From the NCBI GenBank assembly GCA_947446645.1, contig CANFHA010000004.1:186001-250000 (forward strand): a stretch of DNA of 64,000 nt, in the 5' to 3' direction. Position numbers and translations under genes: made by a program. This document shows positions 1-9,083 of the stretch, piece by piece. Under the pieces are notes generated by a model that made no database searches, was not told the origin of the DNA, and worked only from the letters and a program-made list of their open reading frames with translations. Each line of letters starts with the position of its first letter. The stretch's first letter is position 1. The stretch is from Chitinophagaceae bacterium. GTDB lineage: Bacteria > Bacteroidota > Bacteroidia > Chitinophagales > Chitinophagaceae.

Positions 1-980
1 TTATTGAATGCATAGCCTAGTTTTTGGTAGAAGCGTCCCGATGACTGTTTCCTTACACCGCTGCCAGGGCGGTATTCAGCCACCTCTACAGAATCGATAC
101 CGGCTATGCGCCTTGAAAAAGATGGGGCCAGCCAGCGCACAAGCGCATACATGCATAGCAGCGGAAAAGCTACCGCAAATATGCTGTAAAATGCAGCGCC
201 GGCAACAGGAACAGCAAAACCTATCCATGACCAGCAACTGGCCAGCCAGTAAGGAGGCAAATATTGAACCCAGGGATATTTCAGGATGTTGAACTCATGC
301 ACATGCTCTGAATCAAATACACGGGGCAGCAAGTAGGCGCTTGCAAAATATGCCACGGACACCACTATCTGGAAGTAGCTGATAACGTCTTTAAACTTTT
401 CCGGTTTTACTATATTAAGAACAAGCAGATAAATACAGTTTACAAAAAACAACACCATGAATACCAGCAGCAGCAACGGTAATGGAAATAACAGCGCGGA
501 TTTCCAGCCATCTGTTATACCCAACACTACCCATCCCGGCAAAGACATCGGGAGCACAATACGGAAAAGGTAAATAAATACATGTAGCATGCGGGCCAGC
601 ACAAGTGTTCGGTCACCTACCGGCCTGGGAAAAAGAATGTATTTATCACGCGAATCGAATAGCACATTGGAAAAATCAGTTATAAGTAATAAGGTAAGTA
701 TGCCAAGCAGGATGAAAAAGTAAATAGCGAGGGAAAATGTGCGGTCTGAGACCACTACAAGCGGAAGCATGTACACGCAACCCAATGCCGCATTCATCAC
801 ACTTGCAAGTAAGGTGCGATTCTTACCACCCTTCTTCTGCTGGCGGCCTATCCCCACAGGCTTGCGATCGTCCATGGTAAGTCGAGCGTACAGGATCGCG
901 CGCAACTGCGCTGTATCCGCACCCATACTCCGCCACAGGCCGGAGAGAAGCATCACCATATTGAGCAATAACTTGTTCAT
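1..980 (-). CDS. ABC transporter permease, partial (C-terminus beyond window)
   Basis: Reading the minus strand from an ATG at 980 gives an open frame that runs off the left edge after about 326 codons. The protein begins MNKLLLNMVMLLSGLWRSMG and contains several hydrophobic stretches, for example around residues 70-85 and 95-115, and a long pair near residues 140-190, as in ABC-2 type exporter membrane subunits. It lies 92 bp downstream of an ABC ATPase gene on the same strand, so the two probably form one exporter. The substrate cannot be read from the sequence. The ABC pairing is inferred from context and hydrophobicity, not from a family motif. Confidence 0.75.
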   Translation of the reverse strand, partial: MNKLLLNMVMLLSGLWRSMGADTAQLRAILYARLTMDDRKPVGIGRQQKKGGKNRTLLASVMNAALGCVYMLPLVVVSDRTFSLAIYFFILLGILTLLLITDFSNVLFDSRDKYILFPRPVGDRTLVLARMLHVFIYLFRIVLPMSLPGWVVLGITDGWKSALLFPLPLLLLVFMVLFFVNCIYLLVLNIVKPEKFKDVISYFQIVVSVAYFASAYLLPRVFDSEHVHEFNILKYPWVQYLPPYWLASCWSWIGFAVPVAGAAFYSIFAVAFPLLCMYALVRWLAPSFSRRIAGIDSVEVAEYRPGSGVRKQSSGRFYQKLGYAFN

Positions 981-1072
981 TCCTTATTCAGCAGATAGTA
1001 GTTGATAGCAAATAAATATTTAGAGCAAAATACAATACGAAACGTCCCCGAGGCAACAAGTCAACCAATCAA

Positions 1073-1849
1073 CTAAATCCTGTCATTCATGGCTGCCGCA
1101 AGATCATCAGCCCGCTGCACTTGGCTACCGGTTGATGTAAGGCGGGAGAATATTTGTTCCAGCGTGTCTGCACTGTTTTGCCTCAGTTCCTCAATAGTTC
1201 CATCGGCAATTATAGAGCCATTGTTTATTAGCACTATCCTGTCTGAAACTTTCTCCACCACATCCATCATGTGTGAGCAATAGAATATTGTTTTCCCTTC
1301 CTGCTTAAGTGCCTGCAACAGTTCTTTCACTAGAATTACGGCATTTGCATCAAGCCCGGACAATGGCTCATCAAGGATAACTATAGAGGGGTTGTGCAGT
1401 AAGCCTGAGGTAATAAGCACTTTTTGCTTCATGCCCTTGGAAAAGCTATCCATCCTTTGATCTATATTGTCACTCAACCCAAAGGATGTAAGCATCTTTC
1501 TCGACCGTTCTTCTATAATATCATCCTGCAAGTGATATAGCTTGCCGATAAACGAAAGGTATTCTCGCGGAGTAAGAAGGTCATAGAGCTCTGCCAGCTC
1601 AGGAATATAGCCCACCTTACTTTTCACGTCCAGTATATTTTCGCGCAGGTTCTTACCAAATACGGTCACCTGTCCTTCATAGTCCTGTATGATACCGGTA
1701 AGTATTTTTACCGTGGTAGATTTGCCGGCTCCATTCGGGCCTATGTAGCCAATGATCATTCCTGGATATACATCCAGGTCTATACCCTTCAGCACCATCT
1801 TTTCTCCATATTGCTTGGTTAGCCCGCGCACTGTTATTATTGGTTCCAT
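1073..1849 (-). CDS. ABC transporter ATP-binding protein
   Basis: 258 residues, a normal length for a stand-alone ABC ATPase. Walker A is GPNGAGKST near residue 40, the signature region is FSKGMKQKV near 140, Walker B is IVILDEPLSGLD near 160, and the H-loop is in YCSHMMDVV near 190. The arrangement matches the CcmA/YhaQ-like subfamily that powers ABC-2 exporters. The ATPase precedes the membrane-subunit gene at 1-980 on the same strand, so an ATPase-permease operon is likely. The protein would sit on the cytoplasmic face of the inner membrane. The transported molecule is unknown. Confidence 0.93.
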   Translation of the reverse strand: MEPIITVRGLTKQYGEKMVLKGIDLDVYPGMIIGYIGPNGAGKSTTVKILTGIIQDYEGQVTVFGKNLRENILDVKSKVGYIPELAELYDLLTPREYLSFIGKLYHLQDDIIEERSRKMLTSFGLSDNIDQRMDSFSKGMKQKVLITSGLLHNPSIVILDEPLSGLDANAVILVKELLQALKQEGKTIFYCSHMMDVVEKVSDRIVLINNGSIIADGTIEELRQNSADTLEQIFSRLTSTGSQVQRADDLAAAMNDRI

Positions 1850-1870
1850 GCTGTAGTCCCGTTAAAAATG

Positions 1871-1910
1871 AAAAACTTATACCAGCGCGAATTGTAAGCA
1901 CCGGTATAAG
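1871..1910 (-). terminator. Rho-independent terminator after the 1941-2585 gene
   Basis: CTTATACC (1876-1883) and GGTATAAG (1903-1910) form a perfect 8-bp stem with a 19-nt loop. On the minus strand the stem is followed by TTTTT (1875-1871). It separates the oxidoreductase gene from the ABC exporter genes downstream. Confidence 0.6.
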
Positions 1911-1940
1911 TATACAAGTTAAGAAGTTCCCATGATACGA

Positions 1941-2585
1941 TCAGGCCTTGATCAAACGGAATGCATGATTCCACTGCCCCTGTAGTATACCCGGAATGCA
2001 CCATAGCATGCAAAGTGGCTCAATGGCACGTGCAGCCGTATCCTTACCCATATCTGATACTTCCCACCCAAACTCCTCCAGTATGCCACGCACGGTTTTC
2101 TTAGATGCATCATTATTACCGCAGATAAACATTGTCGGTTGCTCCTTAAACGACGGATCGACCATATAGGCATTGCCAATGCTGTTGAATGCCTTTACAA
2201 AATGTACCTCGGGAAACTGGGTCTGCAGCCGCTCCATCAACGACTCTTCATTATTCGTAAAATATTTCAATACACCATTTTCGGGCGGCACGCTTTCTAT
2301 GGGGTTAGTAGTATCAATTACCGTCTTCCATTGCAGGTTTTGCGGACCTGCCTCCTCTATAGCATCTATTGCAGCAGTACCTTTTACTGCGAGCACTACT
2401 GTTTTACCATATTTTGCTGCCTCCGCAAAACTCCCGATGTGAGCTTTAGCGCCACCCTTCTCCTTCCATTCCTGTAGCTTAGACGTATCGCGCGAGCTTA
2501 ACATCACGTCGTAACCGTGTTTCAAAAAACCATTACCCAGCGATTTCGCTACAACTCCTGAACCTATGATGCCTATTTTCTTCAT
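1941..2585 (-). CDS. NAD(P)-binding oxidoreductase, F420-dependent NADP reductase-like
   Basis: 214 residues. The N-terminus MKKIGIIGSGVVAKSLGNG is a Rossmann dinucleotide-binding motif (GxGxxA type), followed by the SSRD segment typical of NADPH-binding members of the F420-dependent NADP oxidoreductase family (PF03807). The middle holds VVLAVKG and DTTNP, also typical of this family; Bacteroidota homologues are usually annotated as NADPH-dependent F420 reductase-like or NAD(P)-binding proteins. The real substrate is unknown, and F420 use is not implied. It appears monocistronic, with its own terminator at 1871-1910. Confidence 0.8.
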   Translation of the reverse strand: MKKIGIIGSGVVAKSLGNGFLKHGYDVMLSSRDTSKLQEWKEKGGAKAHIGSFAEAAKYGKTVVLAVKGTAAIDAIEEAGPQNLQWKTVIDTTNPIESVPPENGVLKYFTNNEESLMERLQTQFPEVHFVKAFNSIGNAYMVDPSFKEQPTMFICGNNDASKKTVRGILEEFGWEVSDMGKDTAARAIEPLCMLWCIPGILQGQWNHAFRLIKA

Positions 2586-2690
2586 GATCTAATTTTGACG
2601 AAAATTAGTATAAAAAACGGATCAAAGAAGAAAATAGGCATTGATCTTTCTTATACCTATATTATGAAGCTGACGAGGATGGCTATAAAC

Positions 2691-2724
2691 TAAAAGAAAG
2701 ATCCCGTAAAGCACTTACGGGATC
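2691..2724 (-). terminator. Rho-independent terminator of the 2750-3877 gene
   Basis: GATCCCGTAA (2700-2709) pairs perfectly with TTACGGGATC (2715-2724) around a 5-nt loop. On the minus strand it is followed by TTTCTTTTA. It sits 25 bp past the stop of the outer-membrane protein gene. Confidence 0.8.
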
Positions 2725-2749
2725 CGGTTATCTTACAATATTAATGTTC

Positions 2750-3877
2750 TTATTTAGCTTTAGGACCTTCAGGAGTTATGCGGTCCGAACTAGGCTCCAT
2801 ATACTTCCACGCAGTACGGTTCAGGTACACGCGAATACCAATTGATATTCCGTAGTTGCTTCCGCCTATTTTGCGTACTTCGCTAAGCAATGAGTTATAG
2901 TTAACACCCAAATCCTGCCCTGGCTTACCCTGTATTTTGGCATCAGTAAGTACCTGGTTATTATTCCCCATCGTGTTCTTGAACGACTGGTAGGTGTAAT
3001 AAACACCACCCCTCAGGTATATGTTCTTCATCAGCCTGTAGTTAGCCGCGATCTCACCGGTATACCCAAGCGAACCGGACTTGAACCCTATATTACCACG
3101 TTTCTGTGCAGGGCTTTCGTTAAGCCCCACTGACCCGCGGGCAACACCGATACTATCCTCAAATTTGAAGAAAGCTTTCAAAGATTTTTCGCCCGGATGC
3201 TTTTCAAGAAACGCATTATACCCTGCCCTTGTAACAAGGTAATCGGTGCTGCTTGGTACTAATGCACTATCATAAAGTGGTGCATTGGAAGGCGACAGCT
3301 GGTATAACGCTTCATAGTCGAAATTAGCATCGGTATTATAGTTAGACTTCGCGCTCAGGTTATAAAGAATTCCTGCACTCACACTAATAGTAAGGTCATC
3401 GTTATACGCATATTTGTAAAGAACAGACAGCGGAATACTGAGACTCTTCATTTGTATAAATTCGCTGATCTTGTGATTCGTAGAAATGATCTGGCGGAAA
3501 TAGCCATCTTCGCTGACAGTAGCCTTTTTAAACTCTACATGAAAAGAATCCATACCCAGGCGGCCATATTGGGAATAGTAGTTAACGCCTGAAGAAACAC
3601 CAAATCTCCTTTTCTTGTCAAAGTAGTAACCCACGGCAACATTGTAGCCCAGGGAGTAAGCCTTCGTAAACTTTAATGAGCTCTGGTACGCATTTCTTAT
3701 TGCTTCAGGATAATTGGTAGAGAACGGAATTGCGTTGATCTTTTCGCTCATCAGCCCTGCATTGGCATTGACATCAATGAATAAACTGCGGAAATATTCA
3801 CCCCTCACTTGCCCCACAGCGCTGTAGGTACCTGCCAGGATCATAAAAGATAAAATGGATAAAATTCGCATGTTCAT
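2750..3877 (-). CDS. Outer-membrane beta-barrel protein (PorT-like type)
   Basis: 375 residues. A signal peptide (MNMRILSILSFMILAGTYSAVGQ) is followed by alternating hydrophobic/polar strands with frequent aromatic ends, for example YSLGYNVAVGYYFDKKRRFG and the closing GISIGIRVYLN. These are hallmarks of the outer-membrane beta-barrel families common in Bacteroidota (PF13568/PF13505 type). No enzymatic motif is seen. The start is supported by a TAnnTTTG element 62 bp upstream of the ATG and by the signal peptide. The gene stands alone with its own promoter and terminator. Function is unknown beyond an outer-membrane location. Confidence 0.7.
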   Translation of the reverse strand: MNMRILSILSFMILAGTYSAVGQVRGEYFRSLFIDVNANAGLMSEKINAIPFSTNYPEAIRNAYQSSLKFTKAYSLGYNVAVGYYFDKKRRFGVSSGVNYYSQYGRLGMDSFHVEFKKATVSEDGYFRQIISTNHKISEFIQMKSLSIPLSVLYKYAYNDDLTISVSAGILYNLSAKSNYNTDANFDYEALYQLSPSNAPLYDSALVPSSTDYLVTRAGYNAFLEKHPGEKSLKAFFKFEDSIGVARGSVGLNESPAQKRGNIGFKSGSLGYTGEIAANYRLMKNIYLRGGVYYTYQSFKNTMGNNNQVLTDAKIQGKPGQDLGVNYNSLLSEVRKIGGSNYGISIGIRVYLNRTAWKYMEPSSDRITPEGPKAK

Positions 3878-3938
3878 TCAAATTTTTATTAGCCGGAACC
3901 TACAGACAAAATAAATTATAAGTCACGATAAACGCAAG

Positions 3939-3946
3939 CAAATTTA
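3939..3946 (-). promoter_or_regulatory. Bacteroidota -7 promoter element for the beta-barrel gene
   Basis: The minus strand reads TAAATTTG (complement of 3939-3946), an exact match to TAnnTTTG, giving a leader of roughly 55 nt. No clear TTTG -33 box is seen at the usual distance. Confidence 0.45.
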
Positions 3947-4021
3947 ACAAAATTATCTTAGGAAAAATCCCGTTTCAATAAATATAATATCCTAATAAAA
4001 GGCTGCACCGTAAGCTTTAAA

Positions 4022-4330
4022 CTACTGTCCCATCATTTTCTGCCAGGCCATCATCCCACCTGTCACATTAACTACGTTGGTGAAACCAAGCTGCTCCAAT
4101 ATCATACACGCCTGGGCACTACGGCTGCCCGCTTTACAATGTAGTATGAGCTCTTCACCCTTCAGATCATCCAGCTCTTCCGTCTGCATGCCCGCTATTT
4201 TACCCAGCGGTATCAGCTGCCCGCCGATATTAAATTCGGCATATTCATTCGGCTCGCGCACATCAATAATATGCAGCTTTTCGCCTGCATCCATCCTTTT
4301 CTTTAGTTCCTCTACAGTTATATTATTCAT
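4022..4330 (-). CDS. Single-domain rhodanese-like protein
   Basis: 102 residues forming one rhodanese domain. IIDVREPNEYAEFNIGG is the conserved N-terminal CH2A-like segment. The active-site loop CKAGSRS near residue 65 keeps the catalytic Cys, and the C-terminus NVTGGMMAWQKMM is canonical. Such proteins carry sulfane sulfur as a cysteine persulfide in the cytoplasm; there is no signal peptide. It is the last gene of the ddl-PASTA-T9SS protein-rhodanese run, only 13 bp after the T9SS gene, so it is probably cotranscribed. Its physiological partner is unknown. Confidence 0.9.
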   Translation of the reverse strand: MNNITVEELKKRMDAGEKLHIIDVREPNEYAEFNIGGQLIPLGKIAGMQTEELDDLKGEELILHCKAGSRSAQACMILEQLGFTNVVNVTGGMMAWQKMMGQ

Positions 4331-4343
4331 AAAGTATAGCTAC

Positions 4344-6215
4344 TTATAGTTTTAGTATTTTCTGGGGTGCCCCTGCTACCCCATCGGTTATTATATTCAA
4401 CAGGTACATCCCGGGCACTAACATACTGATGTCAATTGTCTGGGCATTAACAGCCCTCCCTTGTAAAAGCGTATGCCCAAGCATATCGGTAAGCCGGAAA
4501 AGCGAGCTGCTTTGCGACTCACCCATTTGAAGGTTTAAAACATCTTGCGCAGGATTGGGTATTGCCTGCCATTTAGGTCCCGCGCTGCTTACCTCGTCTA
4601 TACTTGTGCTTGCTACATACCTTCCCAATACGGGCCGCATCATTATAGCCCCGCTTATCAGTGACGGGTCCCAGGCATGCAGCACATTGTAGTAAGCATG
4701 ATTGCCACCTATTCGGTTTACATCAAGCCCGAAATATAGTGTATCATCACCGCTTGCGGCGGGCTGCTGCGTACCCGCATAAAATGTACCTGCGGGAAGC
4801 ACGAGCGGCTGATCGAAGGTATATATCCAAAACTGGTTTTGACTATCGGTATATGCCGGAACATAGAATTCCTGCGAATCCAATACGGCATCCGCACCGG
4901 CGCCATTTATACCGGCAAGCGCCGAGTAAACGAAAATATTGAAAGTCATATAATTGGGTACCGGTGCCTGCCGGCCAAAGTAGATGGCCATGCCACGTAG
5001 TGTATCTGGCTGGTTCAGATGGTATTCTACCGCAATTCTCCCATCAAGTGTTGGAGATAAAACTAAAAAATAGCTTTTTTCGGCTGTTCCGTCATCGTAT
5101 GCCAGGTAGTTATCAAATACCTGCTGTTTCACAATTGTGTCATTGGCTGTTCTGCCCGAAAATGGTGCAGACAATGAATAAGTAGAATTAAATACAACTC
5201 GCGTATCTGGCGGATAAACCGGAAATGAAGGAATAGACAGCGGGCTGTTCACCATGCGCGACTGGTAGCCGGTAAACGGTACTGCCGAAGGGGAACCGCC
5301 AGAAGAAAGTACCGCACCTCCATTATCATCTGTAACCTTGAAAGAATAATTGACCATTTGACTTGAAGGCCCTGAATTACGGATGCTGTCGGCCACATGA
5401 GTAGCCAGTTCACCCGCCGGGTTTGCCATAAACTGGTTATACGGCATGAACGAATAATCATTCAATAAAAAAGTAGGATCTGAGGTAAAACCTACATCGG
5501 TAAGCGTAGTGTCACCCGCGCTTCTGTTTCGGTCCATTCTTATATAGTCTACATTCCATACCGCATCAGCCCAGTAGAGCGCAGCCTTATTCACAAACCG
5601 GAAAGTAAAGTCACTGTGGTAGAAAAGAGTATCAGTCATCGGTATCATTACCTGCTGAAAAGGCCTCAACGAAGCACCTGGCGTTGTCCATATCTTCACA
5701 AATCCTCCATATTTGTTCTTAAAAAACAGTATCAGGGAGTCTTGCAGCAGCGGGTAAAATCCATTTCCCTGGGGCTGGTAGAAAAAACTAAAATAAATAC
5801 TATCACCAATAGTACTGGCAGATAAGTCTATAGGCCGTGAGGTAAGGCTATCGGCATACCTGAAGTTGATGTTGCTGTAGCTGTCCCACGGCAGTCCGTG
5901 GCTGTTAAGCGCATCAAAGGTGGCTACTCCCCTGCTTACTGTGCCCGCACCCATGGTGTTATTGATATACACCTGGTGGTCGGCCCATTTATAGGTATCA
6001 GGGAATACATCATATCCGGTAAAATCTTCAAAAAATGGCAGCGTGAGCGCGGCCGCAGTTTTCCTGGCCGAACGGTCCGTTACCTCCACCTCGCTATTTT
6101 TAAAGAGCTGCGGGTTCCACCCAAGCGGCCCCACATACTCCTGTCCAGATGCAGGATAAACAGAAGCAAAAATGCTGCACACACACACCAATAATATTAC
6201 TATTACTTTATTCAC
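4344..6215 (-). CDS. Secreted protein with T9SS C-terminal sorting domain
   Basis: 623 residues. The N-terminal signal peptide ends near YPASGQ. The last ~75 residues form a Por-type sorting tail: IPNPAQDVLNLQMGES, then LFRLTDMLGHTLLQG and a final GMYLLNIITDGV stretch. This tail directs export through the type IX system and anchoring or release at the cell surface. The body is rich in beta-strand, Tyr and Pro and carries no motif I recognise. It sits inside an operon between the PASTA and rhodanese genes (gaps of 35 and 13 bp). That is an odd place for a large surface protein, unless it is linked to cell-envelope work. Confidence 0.85.
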   Translation of the reverse strand: MNKVIVILLVCVCSIFASVYPASGQEYVGPLGWNPQLFKNSEVEVTDRSARKTAAALTLPFFEDFTGYDVFPDTYKWADHQVYINNTMGAGTVSRGVATFDALNSHGLPWDSYSNINFRYADSLTSRPIDLSASTIGDSIYFSFFYQPQGNGFYPLLQDSLILFFKNKYGGFVKIWTTPGASLRPFQQVMIPMTDTLFYHSDFTFRFVNKAALYWADAVWNVDYIRMDRNRSAGDTTLTDVGFTSDPTFLLNDYSFMPYNQFMANPAGELATHVADSIRNSGPSSQMVNYSFKVTDDNGGAVLSSGGSPSAVPFTGYQSRMVNSPLSIPSFPVYPPDTRVVFNSTYSLSAPFSGRTANDTIVKQQVFDNYLAYDDGTAEKSYFLVLSPTLDGRIAVEYHLNQPDTLRGMAIYFGRQAPVPNYMTFNIFVYSALAGINGAGADAVLDSQEFYVPAYTDSQNQFWIYTFDQPLVLPAGTFYAGTQQPAASGDDTLYFGLDVNRIGGNHAYYNVLHAWDPSLISGAIMMRPVLGRYVASTSIDEVSSAGPKWQAIPNPAQDVLNLQMGESQSSSLFRLTDMLGHTLLQGRAVNAQTIDISMLVPGMYLLNIITDGVAGAPQKILKL

Positions 6216-6250
6216 GTTCTGCTCGCTTTTAGCTATGTGATTAACGTCAT

Positions 6251-7060
6251 TTACTTATTTGTATTGCCCGCATTATATATCTGGTCAGGCGTTGGGTGCT
6301 GCAATATAAAAAGGTCAATGATCTCGCCATTTTTGATCCTGTTGGGCTCACCTTTGTCATTAAGCGCCCTTGGCCGCTGATCTACTATCGTCGCCTGCGC
6401 CGTATCTGTGATCTGCGATAGCTGGTCCGCCACCTGCAGCACAGGCTGCAGATTATACTGGTTCCAGATCGTCCCTGCATCATCAATAGTAAGCCCGGTC
6501 ACATCAGGCACATCATATTCCTGGTTGCCCAGCCCATTACCTATTACCAGGCTTATTTTGCTGCCCTGTACTATCATTTCACCCGGCTTTATCGGCCGCT
6601 TGTTGAATCGCTGTTCCAATACTGCGCCAGATGCTAGGTCCGGCTTATAGATGGTATCTCCTACCAATAGTTTATTGTTCCGTAGTAACATTTCGGCGCT
6701 TCGCAAAGAGAGATTCACCAGGTTGGGCATGGGTATAGCAGGTGGGGTAAGCATATTTACAGTAAGGAAAACCGTACGCCCCTGTTTCACTATAGACCCT
6801 GTATCAGGCACCTGCTTTAGCACCATAAGCGGCTTCTCTGCTGGTTCATAGGTGGAATCTACATTCACCTCAAAATTCATTTTTTTCAACATCGCTACAG
6901 CAGTCTGCATATCCTTACCGCGCAGGTTGGGTATGGTCTGCTCCTGACCGTGCTTAGTAAACCAATGCAAGGAAGCAAAAAAGCATATGTACAGGATACT
7001 ACATAGCCCCAATACTATCAGCAGGTGAAAAAGAAATGATCGCTTGAAATTTTGGTTCAT
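6251..7060 (-). CDS. PASTA-domain membrane-anchored protein
   Basis: A start at 7060 (MNQNFKRSF, 269 residues) is preferred over the upstream in-frame ATG at 7120, which would abut the ddl stop and add an unusual N-terminal extension before the membrane anchor. A cytoplasmic stub is followed by one transmembrane helix (LLIVLGLCSILYICFFASL, about residues 14-33) and three PASTA repeats beginning TIPNLRGKD, PMPNLVNLS and DVPDVTGLT. PASTA domains bind peptidoglycan fragments and usually belong to Ser/Thr kinases or penicillin-binding proteins. Here no kinase domain is present. Placement directly behind D-Ala-D-Ala ligase fits a cell-wall role; this ddl-PASTA order is common in Bacteroidota. Confidence 0.88.
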   Translation of the reverse strand: MNQNFKRSFLFHLLIVLGLCSILYICFFASLHWFTKHGQEQTIPNLRGKDMQTAVAMLKKMNFEVNVDSTYEPAEKPLMVLKQVPDTGSIVKQGRTVFLTVNMLTPPAIPMPNLVNLSLRSAEMLLRNNKLLVGDTIYKPDLASGAVLEQRFNKRPIKPGEMIVQGSKISLVIGNGLGNQEYDVPDVTGLTIDDAGTIWNQYNLQPVLQVADQLSQITDTAQATIVDQRPRALNDKGEPNRIKNGEIIDLFILQHPTPDQIYNAGNTNK

Positions 7061-7120
7061 AAAGCGGATGCTCCGTATAAAAGTAAAATTAATTTGTAAC
7101 TCTCCATCTGAAAATAGCAA

Positions 7121-8116
7121 TTAAGCACTATGATTTTTAATGCAGTCTTCAAGCAGCTCACCATAAAAATCTTTCAATGTCCTGCCTGATGCCCTCACCT
7201 GTTGTGGCACAATGCTGTTCTCACTTTGCCCTGGCATAGTGTTCACCTCCAGGAAAAACAATTTGTTTGTGCTGCTCTGTAAGATAAAGTCCATGCGCAC
7301 AATGCCACGGCAGTTGAGGTGCTTGTAAATGTAGCAGGCCTTGTTTTCCAGTTGTTCTTTCAGGCTGTTGTCAATTTCCGCTGGTGTTATTTCCATGGTA
7401 ACACCGGGCGTATATTTTGCCTCGTAATCAAAAAACTCGTTCTTGCTCACGATCTCTGTTGTCGGCAGCGCATTCAGATAGCCGTTCGCCTTATACACAC
7501 CAATGGTAAGCTCCCTGCCCTCAATAAACTCTTCTATAAGTACCTGGTTATCTTCCTTAAACGCTTTTTCTATGGCAGGTAATAGCTCTTCCACGTTTTT
7601 CACTTTGCTCACACCTAGGCTGCTGCCACTCTCATTCGGCTTTACAAATACCGGCAGTTTCAGTTCGTCCAGTATTGCACCCATAGAATAAGGCTCACTT
7701 TTTATCAGGTGCACGGAGTTCGCAATATTCACCACATTGAATGCCTTGACAACTTTATTGCAATAACTTTTATTAAAGGTAAGCGCAGATACTATGGAAT
7801 TGCACGTAGTATATGGTATATTCAGCATATCAAGGTAACCCTGCACACGGCCATCTTCGCCCGGCGTGCCGTGCATGGCAATAAAAACACAATCAAAAAT
7901 GATCTTCTCGCCATTTATAGTAAGCGAAAAGTCATTCTTATCTACCATTACTTTACTACCACCATCTGTATGGTACCATTCATCTTTGGTAATAATGATC
8001 TTGAATATCCGGTAAAGCGTATCGTCGAGGTTTTTTTCAATGGTCTCTGCAGTTTTTATAGATATGGCATATTCGCCCGAATATCCGCCTGCAAGTAATG
8101 CGATATTTTTCCTCAT
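7121..8116 (-). CDS. ddl: D-alanine--D-alanine ligase
   Basis: 331 residues, the usual length. The ATP-grasp ligase makes D-Ala-D-Ala for peptidoglycan precursors in the cytoplasm. Visible landmarks are the N-terminal GGYSGEYAISIKTA, the HGTPGEDGRVQGYLDMLNIP motif, VFVKPNESGSSLGVSKV (ATP-binding loop), EEFIEGRELTIGVY, and the metal-binding FLEVNTMPGQSENSI. It is the first gene of an apparent four-gene run with the PASTA protein, a T9SS protein and a rhodanese. A TAnnTTTG promoter element lies 27 bp before the ATG. Confidence 0.97.
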   Translation of the reverse strand: MRKNIALLAGGYSGEYAISIKTAETIEKNLDDTLYRIFKIIITKDEWYHTDGGSKVMVDKNDFSLTINGEKIIFDCVFIAMHGTPGEDGRVQGYLDMLNIPYTTCNSIVSALTFNKSYCNKVVKAFNVVNIANSVHLIKSEPYSMGAILDELKLPVFVKPNESGSSLGVSKVKNVEELLPAIEKAFKEDNQVLIEEFIEGRELTIGVYKANGYLNALPTTEIVSKNEFFDYEAKYTPGVTMEITPAEIDNSLKEQLENKACYIYKHLNCRGIVRMDFILQSSTNKLFFLEVNTMPGQSENSIVPQQVRASGRTLKDFYGELLEDCIKNHSA

Positions 8117-8142
8117 CGTGGTGCTATAAATGTTAATGCGGC

Positions 8143-8150
8143 CAAAGGTA
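8143..8150 (-). promoter_or_regulatory. -7 promoter element of the ddl operon
   Basis: The minus strand reads TACCTTTG, matching TAnnTTTG, and implies a leader of about 20 nt before the ddl ATG at 8116. The remaining intergenic DNA up to 8434 shows no ORF or repeat I can support. Confidence 0.5.
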
Positions 8151-8434
8151 ATAGAAATACCAAATTTAAAAGTTAAAATTGGGCCGAGCTATTCACTTTC
8201 GCACTGCCTTTCCAAACCTCAAAGCCAGCCATTTATGTCGGTTGTAGCCAACTCAGCCATACTCTAATTCAAAGCACTCGGACAAATGCGCTCAACGTCC
8301 CGCTTGTTATTACCATTCTGGTGCCCGTGATTTATGAGTGGACACGTATGCTATTTAATTTATTTACATCAACTTATGTACCGTACACCCCCTTTATTTT
8401 TATGTTCGCGCTCATTTTAGAATTTTTGCGCGTT

Positions 8435-8974
8435 ATGACACAATACGTAGCTTTCTTACAGATTTTAAATGCTAGTGGCGGAACCACTTTAAAATCAGAG
8501 CAGCTAAAAGACCTTTTTGAAAAAATGGGTATGCACAATGTATCGCCTTTTGCCACCGGGGGCAATGTCATTTTTGAAACCGGAGAAACGGAAGAAAAAA
8601 TATTGCGCAAACAAATAGAAACTTCACTTGCGAATACACTGGGATTTAAGGTTTCTGCGATCCTCCGCCAATATGATGAACTTAAGACAGTCATTGACAA
8701 CAATCCTTTTGATAACATAAGAAGTGGCGAAGAAAGTAAGTGGTATATCACCTTCCTTTCCGATTTTCCTTCCAGTGATGCAAAAGGGTCGCTTGGGGTC
8801 TATTCGAATGATGCTGAATATGCAAGGATTGTAATGCGCGAGGTTTACATATATGCCAAAAGCTACAACAGCCAGACACACTTTTCCAACGCATTTATCG
8901 AACGTAAACTCGGGCTGTCTGCCACCACAAGAAACTGGTTAACAGTAAAAAAGATGGCCGAACTCCATCCGTAG
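8435..8974 (+). CDS. DUF1697 family protein
   Basis: 179 residues from the ATG at 8435 (MTQYVAFLQILNASG). The frame is open further upstream from 8321, but that stretch encodes a hydrophobic extension not seen in the family, so I chose the internal start. The pattern of a short first strand, then KSEQLKDLFEKMGMHNVSPF and TGGNVIFETG, followed by NPFD, matches DUF1697. This is a small alpha/beta cytoplasmic family of unknown biochemical role. No operon partners are evident, and it is divergent from ddl. Confidence 0.8.
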   Translation: MTQYVAFLQILNASGGTTLKSEQLKDLFEKMGMHNVSPFATGGNVIFETGETEEKILRKQIETSLANTLGFKVSAILRQYDELKTVIDNNPFDNIRSGEESKWYITFLSDFPSSDAKGSLGVYSNDAEYARIVMREVYIYAKSYNSQTHFSNAFIERKLGLSATTRNWLTVKKMAELHP

Positions 8975-9059
8975 TATCGTTTACCGACCGTTTAGCCTCA
9001 TTTACCGCCCAGTGTCATTTTCTTACCTAATACCCTTTCCCAGGTCTCCTTTGTGTAGA

Positions 9060-9067
9060 TACCTTTG
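9060..9067 (+). promoter_or_regulatory. -7 promoter element for the LiaF-like gene
   Basis: TACCTTTG matches the Bacteroidota TAnnTTTG element and lies 16 bp upstream of the ATG at 9084. A -33 TTTG is not evident at the normal spacing. Confidence 0.45.
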
Positions 9068-9083
9068 ACCTAAAGTAAACGAT

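Noticed and set aside
8321..8434. N-terminal extension of the DUF1697 protein
   Set aside because: It encodes a hydrophobic segment absent from the family and the internal ATG at 8435 gives the normal family N-terminus.
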